Positions 7,533 through 15,976 of a stretch of DNA of 64,000 nucleotides are shown piece by piece. Each line of letters starts with the position of its first letter. Position 1 is the stretch's first letter. Made by a program: the position numbers and the translations under genes. Where the stretch lies: assembly GCA_020638525.1 (NCBI GenBank), contig JACKIL010000001.1, forward strand, positions 124,001 through 188,000, given 5' to 3'. Origin of the DNA: Caulobacterales bacterium (GTDB taxonomy: Bacteria > Pseudomonadota > Alphaproteobacteria > Caulobacterales > Parvularculaceae). The notes beneath the pieces are model-generated. The model was given only the letters and a program-made list of their open reading frames with translations, had not been told where the DNA came from and ran no database searches.

Positions 7533-10500
7533 TCACCCGAACAGGAAATCGTCCGCCGAGAGCGAGGCGAGTGACGTGTTCAACAGATGGATCTGGTCGC
7601 CGCCGCCAAAATCGATGATGACGCGCGTGCCCGATTGCGTTGCGGCGGCCATCACTTCGGCGAAGCTATCGAACGCTGCGCCATAGCCGATGAGCTGGAT
7701 CTGATCGGATGCGCCGGCGCCGCCTGAAAAGCCGCCGACATAGTCGGTCGCGCCATCGGCGCTGAAGCGGAAGACGTCATTCCCGGCGCCGCCAATGAGG
7801 CTGTCTTGACCGGCTCCGCCATCAAGTGTGTCGTTTCCGGCGTCGCCCTTCATGAAATCATTTCCGGCGTCGCCGAGGAGAACATCGTTCTCGCCCCATC
7901 CGAAAATAATGTCGTTATCGTCGCCTCCGGAGAGCGAGTCGTTGCCGGCGCCGCCCCGAAGTTCATCGACACCCGCCGCGCCTTCGATCGTGTCCTGACC
8001 ATTATCGCCAAAGAGCACGTCATTGCCGTTCTCGCCACGCAGCATGTCGTTGTCGGCCCCGCCCTGGATGGCGTCATTGCCTTCGCCGCCAAGCAGCCAG
8101 TCATTGCCTGCATCACCCTTCAGGAAGTCGTTGCCATTGCGGCCCTCGATCAAATCTGCGCCATTGCCGCCGAGAATGGTGTCCTTGCCGTCATCTCCGT
8201 ACAGACGGTCATTGCCGTCATGCCCGCGCATAATGTCGTCGCCCGCGCCACCGGAAACCGTATCCCTTCCGGAATCTCCGCGCAGGTCGTCATTGTCAGC
8301 GCCACCCGAAATGTAATCATCACCCGAGCCGCCGACGAGCAGGTCTGATCCGCCGTCGCCAATTAGCTCGTCATTTCCGCCCTGGCCGAAAAGCGAGTCG
8401 TTTCCGCCTTGGCCGGAGAGTGTTTCGGACCCAGAGGCGCCGGAGATGACGTCATCTCCGTTTGTGCCGATCACCACCTCGATGGACGTGAGGCCATCCG
8501 CGCCAGTAGCTGCGCCAAATGCGAAACCATCACCAGCAGAAAGGAAAGAGAACGGGTTGCTTGCAAGATTAACCGTTATCGCATCCGTGTATGCTGAATA
8601 GTCGATAGTATCAACGCCGAGTCCGCCATCCAAGCGGTCGTGTCCGGCGCCTCCGTTCAGTGTGTCTGCGCCGTCGCCACCGGCGAGGAAGTCTGCGCCA
8701 GCGCCGCCAAGGAGAATATCATTTCCACCGAGACCAAAGACGGTGTCATCCCCGCCATAATCGACGCCCGTCTCTGCGAGATCGTTCAGAAGATCGTTTC
8801 CATTCGTGCCGGTGATCAGGTCCGCTGCGTCCGTACCGCGTATGCGGCTGTCAACGCCGAGAACGCCGGTAGAAGAGGAGTTGATCGTGACGCCCGAAAG
8901 GTCCAGCGTGCTCACGCCGCCGATCAGCGGGAAGTTGCCAGGATAGCCGGGGTTGCCCGGCGTATCGAGACCAGAACTGGCGATCGGGTCGATGAAGAGA
9001 AGGTCGCCCCAGGACGTGCCGCCCGTCAGGTGGACATCAGTAAGCGTAAGGCCTGAGAGATTGTTGTATCCTTGGATCAAGACTTGAGGTTTGTGGTACC
9101 AGCCATCGACGGAGACGTTGGTGAGCGTCACATCGCCAATTGGTCCGAGTACGTCGTACGTCGCTGGATCGTATCCGGAGATCTGTATCGCATTGTCGCC
9201 GCGAGACGCGACAGGCGTTGCATTCGTAGCGGCTGAGGTGATCGTTACATTTTCGATCGTCGCATCGCCTCGGAATCCGAAGAGAACGATGTCACCTGCG
9301 CCGTTCGCACCGCCATGGCCGTTATTTTCGAAGGTTGAATTCGAGATCGAAATAGAGCCAAGACCCGGCGCGCCAGAACCCGACCCGACGCCGTGCGCGC
9401 CGTTATTGCTAAACGCGCTGTTCGTGATTTCGAGCGAAGAGAGGGTAGCGGAGCTGCTGATGTGTACGCCAGCGCTCGAAGCGCCGTCCACAGCGACTCC
9501 GTCGATGACGACTCTCGCCGTTCCACCATTATCAATATCGCCCGTGATGGTGATGCCGTAAGCAGTTGCCGGATCAATGTAAACGTCCGGCACGCCATCC
9601 CCGCCGACATCCTCGCCGATAATCGTGATTTCCTTCGATATAGTGAGGCTCTCGTTGTATGTACCCGCACGCACCACAATAGTGTCGCCGGCGCTGGCAG
9701 CGTCGATCGCCGCCTGGATCGTTGTGTAGGAGCTATCGCCGCCGACCATGAGAACCGTCACGTCGGAGAACGCGACGACTTCGATGTTTGTGAGCGAGTC
9801 CGTGCCTTCATTGCCGTCGCTCGTATTTTCGTCAGTCAGCGTCAGCGAACCAAGGACCGCGGAGAAGTCATCGAAGGAACCGTTATAGACCACCGTATCA
9901 ATGCCGTCCCCGCCGTCTATCGTGTCATTGCCGGCTCCGCCGACGATGGTGTCGTCGCCCGTTCCGGTGACGATATTATCGCCGCTCGCCGTTCCGTTGA
10001 CATGGACGCTCGACTGCGATGAGGAGGCGTCAAGCGAGCCTTGGCTCAAGGCCATTGTGACTTCGGTGAGGCCGCCGCTGGTTGTATCGGTTGCGTTCTC
10101 GACATCCGTTACCGTTGTGTTTGATATCTCGACGCCATTGATATGAACATTCGGGCCAAGATTGTCTTTGCCGGGTTCGCCGATTCGGAAGCCCGTCGAG
10201 GTTCCGTCAATCGAACCGCCGTTGAACTCGATATTACCTGTGAACGTCGCAGGCTGCGCGTTGTAGGACGGACCGTCGTCACGGATCTTTACGCCGATCG
10301 CTGCGCCAAAGGCGCCTGGAGACGCGTTACCGTCCTGGTCGGAGTGTCCGGAGTTCGTGATGATGGTGTCGTTGAAGACGACATTTTCATAGTTCTCGTA
10401 TTTCAGGTTGATGTCGATAGCCTGACCGAATTCGCCCTGCGTGCCGCCGAAGGGAGGAGAGATACGGCCGAAGTTTCCGACATCGTCGAAAACGTTGTCA

Positions 10501-11888
10501 TTAAGTTCGGCGTTCGACAGTTGCTCGAAATACATCCCCTTTTCCGACAGCGCTGAGAACGTATTGCTGTCCATGGTTACGCCGTCGAACGCGCCGCTGC
10601 CGTCAGGCGCTGCGTAAATCGTAATCCCGTGAATTCCCTGCGAAAAGGAATTGTTGGAGATCGTGACATTGGTGACGTCTTGCGCTGTCCCTTTGCGCAG
10701 GCCGGTTACGTTGTCGATAAACTGATTGTCTGTGATCGATGCGCCGTCGGACGTGTTGATCGCCATCGCCTCAGAGAATGACGTGATGGTGAAACCTGAA
10801 AAGGTCACGTCGTCTGCCGAAATCTGAACGCCGACTGATGCGGAGTAAGCAGGATTGTTCTGCTCGAAATAATCGTTGAGGGGCGTGCCGCCAGGTACGC
10901 CGAGATCGGCGAGAAGCGTGCCTGAGAGGATCGTCTGGCCCGCGCCTGCGCCAGTCAGGCTCACTTCTTTGTTGATGTTGATGCTTTCGCTGAACGTTCC
11001 CGCCGCGACTTCAATTGAATCGCCGTCGGAGGAGGCATCGATCGCTGCCTGAATTGACATGCCTTCGGCGACATAGAAGAAATTGTCACTGAGGCCAGTT
11101 GTAGAGATCTCCGCTGTCCCGGGAGTGATGTCGCCATTGTCGAGAGCGTCTTTCGCGTCCTGAATCGACGCGTAGGTGGCGACAATCACGCTGCCCTCTT
11201 TGACAATGACCGGATTCGTGTCTTCCGTCAGAAGGCGAGCTTCATCCACAGCGACGCCGCCTGCGACGTCGACATTGGTGAACCAGCCATAGCGATTGCC
11301 GCCGAAGTCGGTTGAGTAAATGTCGCTCGGGTTATTGAGCACTTGCGTGAAAAGCGGCACACCGGCAGCGTTCTTCACTGTCATTGACACGGCGAGCGTG
11401 TCGTTTCCGGCGTCATAGAATGTATGCTCGAAGGTATACCAGCCGGCCGTCGTGATGACGCCGTGGTTGCCGCTTTCAAGATTCTCGACGGGATCGAAGT
11501 TCGTATTGTTGCTTGCGCCTATGAGCAATTGGCCCGTCGAGGTGTCTTGCGTAACATGAAATATGAAGTCGCGGAGATGGGCGCCGCTTTGATTGTTGGC
11601 GGCGACCGAGTAATCGAAGCCTTCGCCGGCAGCCATCGCGCTAGGATCGAGATAGATCTTGATTTGCGCTGTGAAACCTTGGCCTGAATCGAGAGCGCGA
11701 TAGCCGTCGAAACGAGTGAACGGCCCGCCGTCAGTTTGCTCGACGATCGCGAATGATCCTCCATCAGGCGCAGTGATTCCATTGGTGCCGGATGGAACCA
11801 CAGTGACTACGCCGTAGTCTCCGCCATCCAGGAATCCGTTTGTTACGTCTTCAAAGCTTTCGTCGAATCGTTCGAAAGTGTTTACCAT
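7533..11888 (-). CDS. Giant RTX protein with two parallel beta-helix regions (paralogue 3)
   Basis: At 1451 residues this is the largest paralogue. Counted from the ATG at 11888, a jelly-roll-like region of about 210 residues comes first. A right-handed beta-helix region (SIQAAIDASSDGDSIEVAAG and following coils) covers roughly 270-660. A short RTX patch (GTGDDTIVGGAGNDTIDGG) follows, then a second beta-helix from TIQAAIDAASAGDTIVV to about 1080, then the long RTX block and the shared module ending DDFLFG. Beta-helix domains often bind or cleave polysaccharides; no catalytic residues are recognised. The 11888 start has the ribosome-binding site GAGGGGAG. An in-frame start ten codons upstream lacks one. 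Confidence 0.85.
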   Translation of the reverse strand: MVNTFERFDESFEDVTNGFLDGGDYGVVTVVPSGTNGITAPDGGSFAIVEQTDGGPFTRFDGYRALDSGQGFTAQIKIYLDPSAMAAGEGFDYSVAANNQSGAHLRDFIFHVTQDTSTGQLLIGASNNTNFDPVENLESGNHGVITTAGWYTFEHTFYDAGNDTLAVSMTVKNAAGVPLFTQVLNNPSDIYSTDFGGNRYGWFTNVDVAGGVAVDEARLLTEDTNPVIVKEGSVIVATYASIQDAKDALDNGDITPGTAEISTTGLSDNFFYVAEGMSIQAAIDASSDGDSIEVAAGTFSESININKEVSLTGAGAGQTILSGTLLADLGVPGGTPLNDYFEQNNPAYSASVGVQISADDVTFSGFTITSFSEAMAINTSDGASITDNQFIDNVTGLRKGTAQDVTNVTISNNSFSQGIHGITIYAAPDGSGAFDGVTMDSNTFSALSEKGMYFEQLSNAELNDNVFDDVGNFGRISPPFGGTQGEFGQAIDINLKYENYENVVFNDTIITNSGHSDQDGNASPGAFGAAIGVKIRDDGPSYNAQPATFTGNIEFNGGSIDGTSTGFRIGEPGKDNLGPNVHINGVEISNTTVTDVENATDTTSGGLTEVTMALSQGSLDASSSQSSVHVNGTASGDNIVTGTGDDTIVGGAGNDTIDGGDGIDTVVYNGSFDDFSAVLGSLTLTDENTSDGNEGTDSLTNIEVVAFSDVTVLMVGGDSSYTTIQAAIDAASAGDTIVVRAGTYNESLTISKEITIIGEDVGGDGVPDVYIDPATAYGITITGDIDNGGTARVVIDGVAVDGASSAGVHISSSATLSSLEITNSAFSNNGAHGVGSGSGAPGLGSISISNSTFENNGHGGANGAGDIVLFGFRGDATIENVTITSAATNATPVASRGDNAIQISGYDPATYDVLGPIGDVTLTNVSVDGWYHKPQVLIQGYNNLSGLTLTDVHLTGGTSWGDLLFIDPIASSGLDTPGNPGYPGNFPLIGGVSTLDLSGVTINSSSTGVLGVDSRIRGTDAADLITGTNGNDLLNDLAETGVDYGGDDTVFGLGGNDILLGGAGADFLAGGDGADTLNGGAGHDRLDGGLGVDTIDYSAYTDAITVNLASNPFSFLSAGDGFAFGAATGADGLTSIEVVIGTNGDDVISGASGSETLSGQGGNDSLFGQGGNDELIGDGGSDLLVGGSGDDYISGGADNDDLRGDSGRDTVSGGAGDDIMRGHDGNDRLYGDDGKDTILGGNGADLIEGRNGNDFLKGDAGNDWLLGGEGNDAIQGGADNDMLRGENGNDVLFGDNGQDTIEGAAGVDELRGGAGNDSLSGGDDNDIIFGWGENDVLLGDAGNDFMKGDAGNDTLDGGAGQDSLIGGAGNDVFRFSADGATDYVGGFSGGAGASDQIQLIGYGAAFDSFAEVMAAATQSGTRVIIDFGGGDQIHLLNTSLASLSADDFLFG

Positions 11889-11890
11889 GG

Positions 11891-11966
11891 CCCACTCCCC
11901 TCGGAGGTTAAGGCCCAACCTGAAGTAGGTCGGGCAGTTATAAACCGATCGCGTTAGAGGGGTGGG
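11891..11966 (-). promoter_or_regulatory. Leader fold that pairs the ribosome-binding site of RTX paralogue 3
   Basis: In the minus-strand RNA the ribosome-binding sequence GAGGGG (11902-11897) can pair with CCCCTC (11962-11957). After a two-base bulge, TGGG pairs with CCCA, giving a 10-bp interrupted helix. The enclosed loop contains a separate 9-bp hairpin at 11913-11935 (GCCCGACCT with AGGTTGGGC, one G-U pair). The fold would hide the start region of the 11888 gene unless opened. It is seen by eye only; no folding energy was computed. Confidence 0.5.
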
Positions 11967-12056
11967 GCAGGGCAGACGGACATGCCGGGAGACAATACAA
12001 ATTCGTCTCGCCGAACTTATTAGTCCGACGGCTGATTATTTTCCGAATTAAACGCG

Positions 12057-12111
12057 CGCCTAACTGCCCGGGATGTCCCCCAAAGACATCTGCGTCAGGG
12101 CCGGTTAGGCG
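12057..12111 (-). promoter_or_regulatory. Three-tier hairpin upstream of RTX paralogue 3
   Basis: Three Watson-Crick helices nest here: 12057-12064 with 12104-12111 (8 bp), 12066-12069 with 12098-12101 (4 bp), and gatgtc 12072-12077 with gacatc 12085-12090 (6 bp, 7-nt loop). It lies about 170 bp upstream of the 11888 start. It matches no riboswitch I recognise. It could be a leader element, an operator or a 3-prime structure. Confidence 0.4.
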
Positions 12112-12538
12112 GCCTGGCTCCCGAAATGTGCGTTTCCCCTTTCCCCACTTCTCCCCGTTAATAAAGGTTAACGAATACTGTCGCGTATAAAGGGAAAGAG
12201 GAATACGCCAACCGGTGTAATGATTCGGCCGTTGAAAGGAATCTCGTTGGAGGCGTGCCGATAATGCTGCGGTGTGACTTAAATACAGCTTTCAATTAAA
12301 GATCTTTATTATTGTTTAAGCTATTGCAATCCTTACATTTCTGGCTTTTTGCATATTCGCCTAATCACGAATGAAAGTGGAGCGCTCGCAAGTCGCGGGA
12401 CATCGTCTGTGATTGCGACGCCCTACCGTGCGCTCCGCCAAACTGGTGCTGCCCTTAATTCATCCCATGCCGACGCGATCCGCACAGCCATGGCGTGAGG
12501 CGAAGCCGGCGGTCACTGGCGAAGCGGTTGGCGCATCT

Positions 12539-13393
12539 CTACCCGAACAAGAAATCGTCCGCGTTGAGCGAGGAGAGCTGGGTGCTTAAGAGGTGGATCT
12601 GGTCGCCGCCGCCAAAGTCGATGATGACGCGCGTGCCTGACTGCGTTGCAGCGGCCATTACCTCTGCATAAGTATCGAACGCCGCGCCATAGCCGATGAG
12701 CTCGATCTGGTCGGAGGCGCCGGCCCCGCCCGCAAAGCCGCCGACATAGTCGATCGCCCCGTCCGGGCTGAAGCGATAGACGTCCAATCCTGCATTGCCC
12801 TGCAGGCTGTCGACGCCCGCGCCGCCGTCGAGCGTGTCGTTTCCGGCGTCGCCTTTCATGAAGTCGTTTCCAGCGTCGCCGAGGAGAAGATCGTCTTCGC
12901 CCCAGCCGAAGAGAAGGTCGCCGTCATCGCCGCCGGAGAGCGTGTCGTTCCCCGCGCCGCCGCGAAGCTCGTCCGTTCCCGCCGCGCCTTCGACCGTATC
13001 CTGACCGTTGTCGCCGAAGAGCACGTCATTGCCGTTCTCGCCGCGCAGGACGTCCTGGTCGTCGCCGCCCTGGATCGAGTCGTTTCCTTCCCCGCCGAGG
13101 AGCCAGTCATTGCCCGGGTCGCCCTTGAGGAAGTCATCGCCATTGCGGCCTTCGATGAGGTCGTTGCCGTAGCCGCCGAGAATGGTGTCTTTGCCGTCGT
13201 CGCCGTAAAGGCGATCGTTGCCGTCATGGCCGCGCATCAGGTCGTCGCCTGCGCCGCCCGAGATCGTATCGATTCCCGCGTCGCCGCGAATGTCGTCATT
13301 GCCCGCGCCGCCCGAAACATAGTCATTGCCAGAACCGGCGTTGATCAGGTCATTGTCGCCGCCGCCATCGATATTGTCGGCGCCGTCGCCGCC
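12539..13393 (-). repeat. RTX 3-prime module, copy B
   Basis: The first 40 bases or so from the stop match copy D (20330) and differ from copies A and C. Bases 13281-13393 are identical to 18566-18678 in copy C. Different partners match in different segments, which is a mosaic pattern. Confidence 0.75.
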
Positions 13394-15754
13394 GTCGAGC
13401 ACGTCGTCGCCATCCGCGCCAGCCAGCATGTCGTCGCCGTCGCCGCCATTGATATTGTCAGCGCCGCCGCCGCCATTCAGCGTGTCAGCTCCGAGTTCGC
13501 CGAAGAGCGTATCGGCGCCGTCGTCGCCGGAGAGCGAGTCATTATCGGCGCCGCCATTGAGCATGTCTTCGCCCGAGCCGCCAAAGAGAGTGTCGGCTCC
13601 CTCATTTCCTGTGATCGAGTCCGCGCCGCCGCCGCCGGAGAGGAAGTTGCTCCCCGATGCGCCGATGAGCGTATCGTCGTAATCGGAACCGATGGCCCCT
13701 TCGAAGCCGCTCAGAACGTCGCCATCGGCGATATCGCCTTGCGCCGTGCTGGCGACGAGGTCGACTTGTACGGAGCCCGTTGCGTCCGAATAAGAAACGA
13801 CGTCAATACCGTCGCCGCCCTCAAGCGTGTCCGCGCCGGCGCCGCCGCGCAGCGTGTCGTTCCCCGCACGGCCTTCAAGATGGTTCGCGCTCGCGTTGCC
13901 GATGAGGAAATCGTTATGCGCCGAGCCAATTACATGCGCGAAATTGGAGATGACGTCGCCCGTCGCGTGTCCGCCGCTCGCGCTGTTGAGTGAAAGATCA
14001 ATTGAAACGCCGGCGTTCGAGTCGACATAGCTCAGCGTGTTTGCGCCGCCTTCGCCGTCGAGCGTATCCGCGCCGGCGCCGCCTTTGATCGTGTCATTGC
14101 CCGCGCCGCCAAGAATGGAGTTCGCGCCGCTATCGCCCGTCAGCACGTCGGCGTACGCTGATCCGATGAGCGCTTCGAAATTCGCGATGCTATCTGCGCC
14201 TTCTCCGCCGGAGACGACACCGCTCGAAATATCTGCATTTACGCCTGACGTCGCCGCTGCATAACTCAGCGTATCGAACCCGATGCCGCCATCGAGCGTG
14301 TCGGCGCCGCCGAGACCGACGACAAAGTCATCACCCGCGCCGGCATCAATAACGTTCGCCGAGTTGTCGCCCTTCAGCGTGTCGGCGCCATCCGTTCCGA
14401 TGATATTCTCAATGCCGGAAATCGTATCACCCGCCGCGTCGCCGCCTGAGGCAGAATTCGTCGAGAGATCGATCGCCACCGGAGAAGCCGATGAGGAGTA
14501 GTCCGCCGTATCGGAGCCGGAGCCGCCGATAAGAACATCTGCGCCCGCGCCGCCGACAAGCGTATCGTCGCCCGCGCCGCCGTCGAGCGTATCATTTCCG
14601 AGAAGGCCTTCGAGCGTGTTTGCGGCGCCATCGCCTGTCAGCGAGTCGTTGAGGTTAGAGCCGATGACATTCTCGAATCCGGAAATCACGTCGCCGAGCG
14701 AATCGCCGCCGGAAGTTGTCCCCGTGAACAGGTTGACCGTCACGGCGCTTGCGGATTCCACATAGCTCAGCGTGTCGACGCCTGCGCCGCCGTCGAGCGT
14801 GTCGCCGCCCGCTCGGCCTTCGATATAGTCGTCGCCGCCGCCGCCAGAGAGAATGTTCCCGACGCCGTCGCCGATCAGCGTGTCGTTGTGGCTCGAGCCT
14901 TCGATTGCTTCGATGCCGACGAGCGTGTCGCCGACAGCGTCGCCGCCCGAAAGCGAATTCAGCGTGAGATCAATTGAAACGCCCTCGGACGAATTCGCAT
15001 AGCTCGCCGTATCGGTTTCTGCGCCGCCATCAATAAGGTCAGCGCCCGCGCCGCCCTCAATCGTGTCGAAGCCTGCGCCGCCACTAAGATTATCATCGTC
15101 GGCGCCGCCTTTGATATTGTCGTTGCCAACGCCGCCATCGATCGTATCCGCGCCCCCAGCGCCGTCGATCGTATCGTTATCGCCGCCGCCGTCGATCGTC
15201 TCTGCGGCCGCACCGCCAGTAATGGAGTCGTTGCCTTCATTGCCATAGATGAAAGTGATCGCGTCGGCGGACTGATCGCCATAGATGGTGTCGTCGCCAA
15301 GGCCGCCCGTCAGTGTTGAAAAGTCGCTCGTTCCGCCGATCAGCGAGTCGTTTCCATCGCCGCCGTCGATCGTCTGCGTGTGCGCCGTGCCGCCTGAGAT
15401 CGTGTCCGCGCCCGCGCCGCCATTGAGCGTCAAGAGATAGGCCGACCCCCCGGTGATCTGGTCGTTATCGTCGCCGCCATTGAGGGTTTCCGAAGTCGAG
15501 ATGTCATCTTCATCGTTGAGGCCGCCCTGCAAGGTATCGTTACCCGCGTCGCCGTTAACGATGTTGTTGCCGCCTTCGCCGAGCAGAACGTCGTTGCCGT
15601 CGCCGCCGCTTATGACGTCGTCCCCATTGCCGCCAATGATGGAGTCTGCGCCGCCGAGCCCGTTCAGCGTATCGTCGCCGTCGAAGCCGATGATTGTATC
15701 ATTGCTGGACGTGCCGTTAAGCGTTTCGCTAGCTGACGTGCCAAGTACGAGCAT
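12539..15754 (-). CDS. RTX-repeat adhesin-like protein (paralogue 4)
   Basis: Nearly all of this 1071-residue protein is calcium-binding repeat. Blocks of nonapeptides alternate about six times with a module of some 90 residues containing ADTLDGGAGVDTLSY, then a [AV]xVNL or VSIDL strand, then SGGDAxGDxIxxFE[NA][VI]IGS. This resembles the C-terminal domain that links serralysin proteases to their RTX roll. No enzyme domain is seen, so an adhesive, S-layer-like or structural role is plausible. The ATG at 15754 has GGGGGA five bases upstream; an in-frame TTG four codons earlier is less likely. The C-terminus ends DDFLFG, and the 3-prime DNA is shared with paralogues 6 and 7. Confidence 0.85.
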   Translation of the reverse strand: MLVLGTSASETLNGTSSNDTIIGFDGDDTLNGLGGADSIIGGNGDDVISGGDGNDVLLGEGGNNIVNGDAGNDTLQGGLNDEDDISTSETLNGGDDNDQITGGSAYLLTLNGGAGADTISGGTAHTQTIDGGDGNDSLIGGTSDFSTLTGGLGDDTIYGDQSADAITFIYGNEGNDSITGGAAAETIDGGGDNDTIDGAGGADTIDGGVGNDNIKGGADDDNLSGGAGFDTIEGGAGADLIDGGAETDTASYANSSEGVSIDLTLNSLSGGDAVGDTLVGIEAIEGSSHNDTLIGDGVGNILSGGGGDDYIEGRAGGDTLDGGAGVDTLSYVESASAVTVNLFTGTTSGGDSLGDVISGFENVIGSNLNDSLTGDGAANTLEGLLGNDTLDGGAGDDTLVGGAGADVLIGGSGSDTADYSSSASPVAIDLSTNSASGGDAAGDTISGIENIIGTDGADTLKGDNSANVIDAGAGDDFVVGLGGADTLDGGIGFDTLSYAAATSGVNADISSGVVSGGEGADSIANFEALIGSAYADVLTGDSGANSILGGAGNDTIKGGAGADTLDGEGGANTLSYVDSNAGVSIDLSLNSASGGHATGDVISNFAHVIGSAHNDFLIGNASANHLEGRAGNDTLRGGAGADTLEGGDGIDVVSYSDATGSVQVDLVASTAQGDIADGDVLSGFEGAIGSDYDDTLIGASGSNFLSGGGGADSITGNEGADTLFGGSGEDMLNGGADNDSLSGDDGADTLFGELGADTLNGGGGADNINGGDGDDMLAGADGDDVLDGGDGADNIDGGGDNDLINAGSGNDYVSGGAGNDDIRGDAGIDTISGGAGDDLMRGHDGNDRLYGDDGKDTILGGYGNDLIEGRNGDDFLKGDPGNDWLLGGEGNDSIQGGDDQDVLRGENGNDVLFGDNGQDTVEGAAGTDELRGGAGNDTLSGGDDGDLLFGWGEDDLLLGDAGNDFMKGDAGNDTLDGGAGVDSLQGNAGLDVYRFSPDGAIDYVGGFAGGAGASDQIELIGYGAAFDTYAEVMAAATQSGTRVIIDFGGGDQIHLLSTQLSSLNADDFLFG

Positions 15755-15759
15755 AAATT

Positions 15760-15806
15760 CCCCCAAAACATTGCGAAAGCAGCGATGCTGCGCGGTGCTT
15801 TTGGGG
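15760..15806 (-). promoter_or_regulatory. Hairpin sequestering the ribosome-binding site of RTX paralogue 4
   Basis: Bases 15761-15768 (ccccaaaa) and 15799-15806 (ttttgggg) form a perfect 8-bp stem. In the minus-strand RNA, TTTTGGGG includes four of the five Gs of the ribosome-binding site that ends five bases before the ATG at 15754. Inside, CA/TG and GCG/CGC pairs and a CAGC-ATC-GCTG hairpin stack further. Folded, the message should be poorly translated. This resembles a translational switch such as a thermometer, but no known family is recognised. Confidence 0.55.
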
Positions 15807-15976
15807 AAGAAGCAAGATGCCGGCCAAGCTTGCCGCGCGCTTATTTTTCGACACTAGGGAAGGGACGTTTATCAGGAGCATCCCAACGCCATGAGTCGGT
15901 GACGCATACCGGAAATGCGCCGCTTGTTGCGATAAAGACCTTCAGGAGGCGAATTCTATTGCTGAAGCTTCGTTCC

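Larger units (their letters stand above)
11889..12538. other. 650-bp intergenic region between RTX paralogues 3 and 4
   Basis: No convincing coding frame is present. The part next to paralogue 3 holds the leader structures described separately. Bases 12160-12360 are clearly more A+T-rich than the surroundings, with the 12-bp palindrome taaagatcttta at 12297-12308. They are the best place for the promoter of paralogue 3, but no promoter boxes can be assigned with confidence. No terminator for paralogue 4 is evident. Confidence 0.6.

Noticed and set aside
12541..15700. Short regular DNA repeats that resemble a CRISPR array or satellite
   Set aside because: The period is 27 bp in one open frame and encodes the GGxGxDxLx nonapeptide; spacers are absent.
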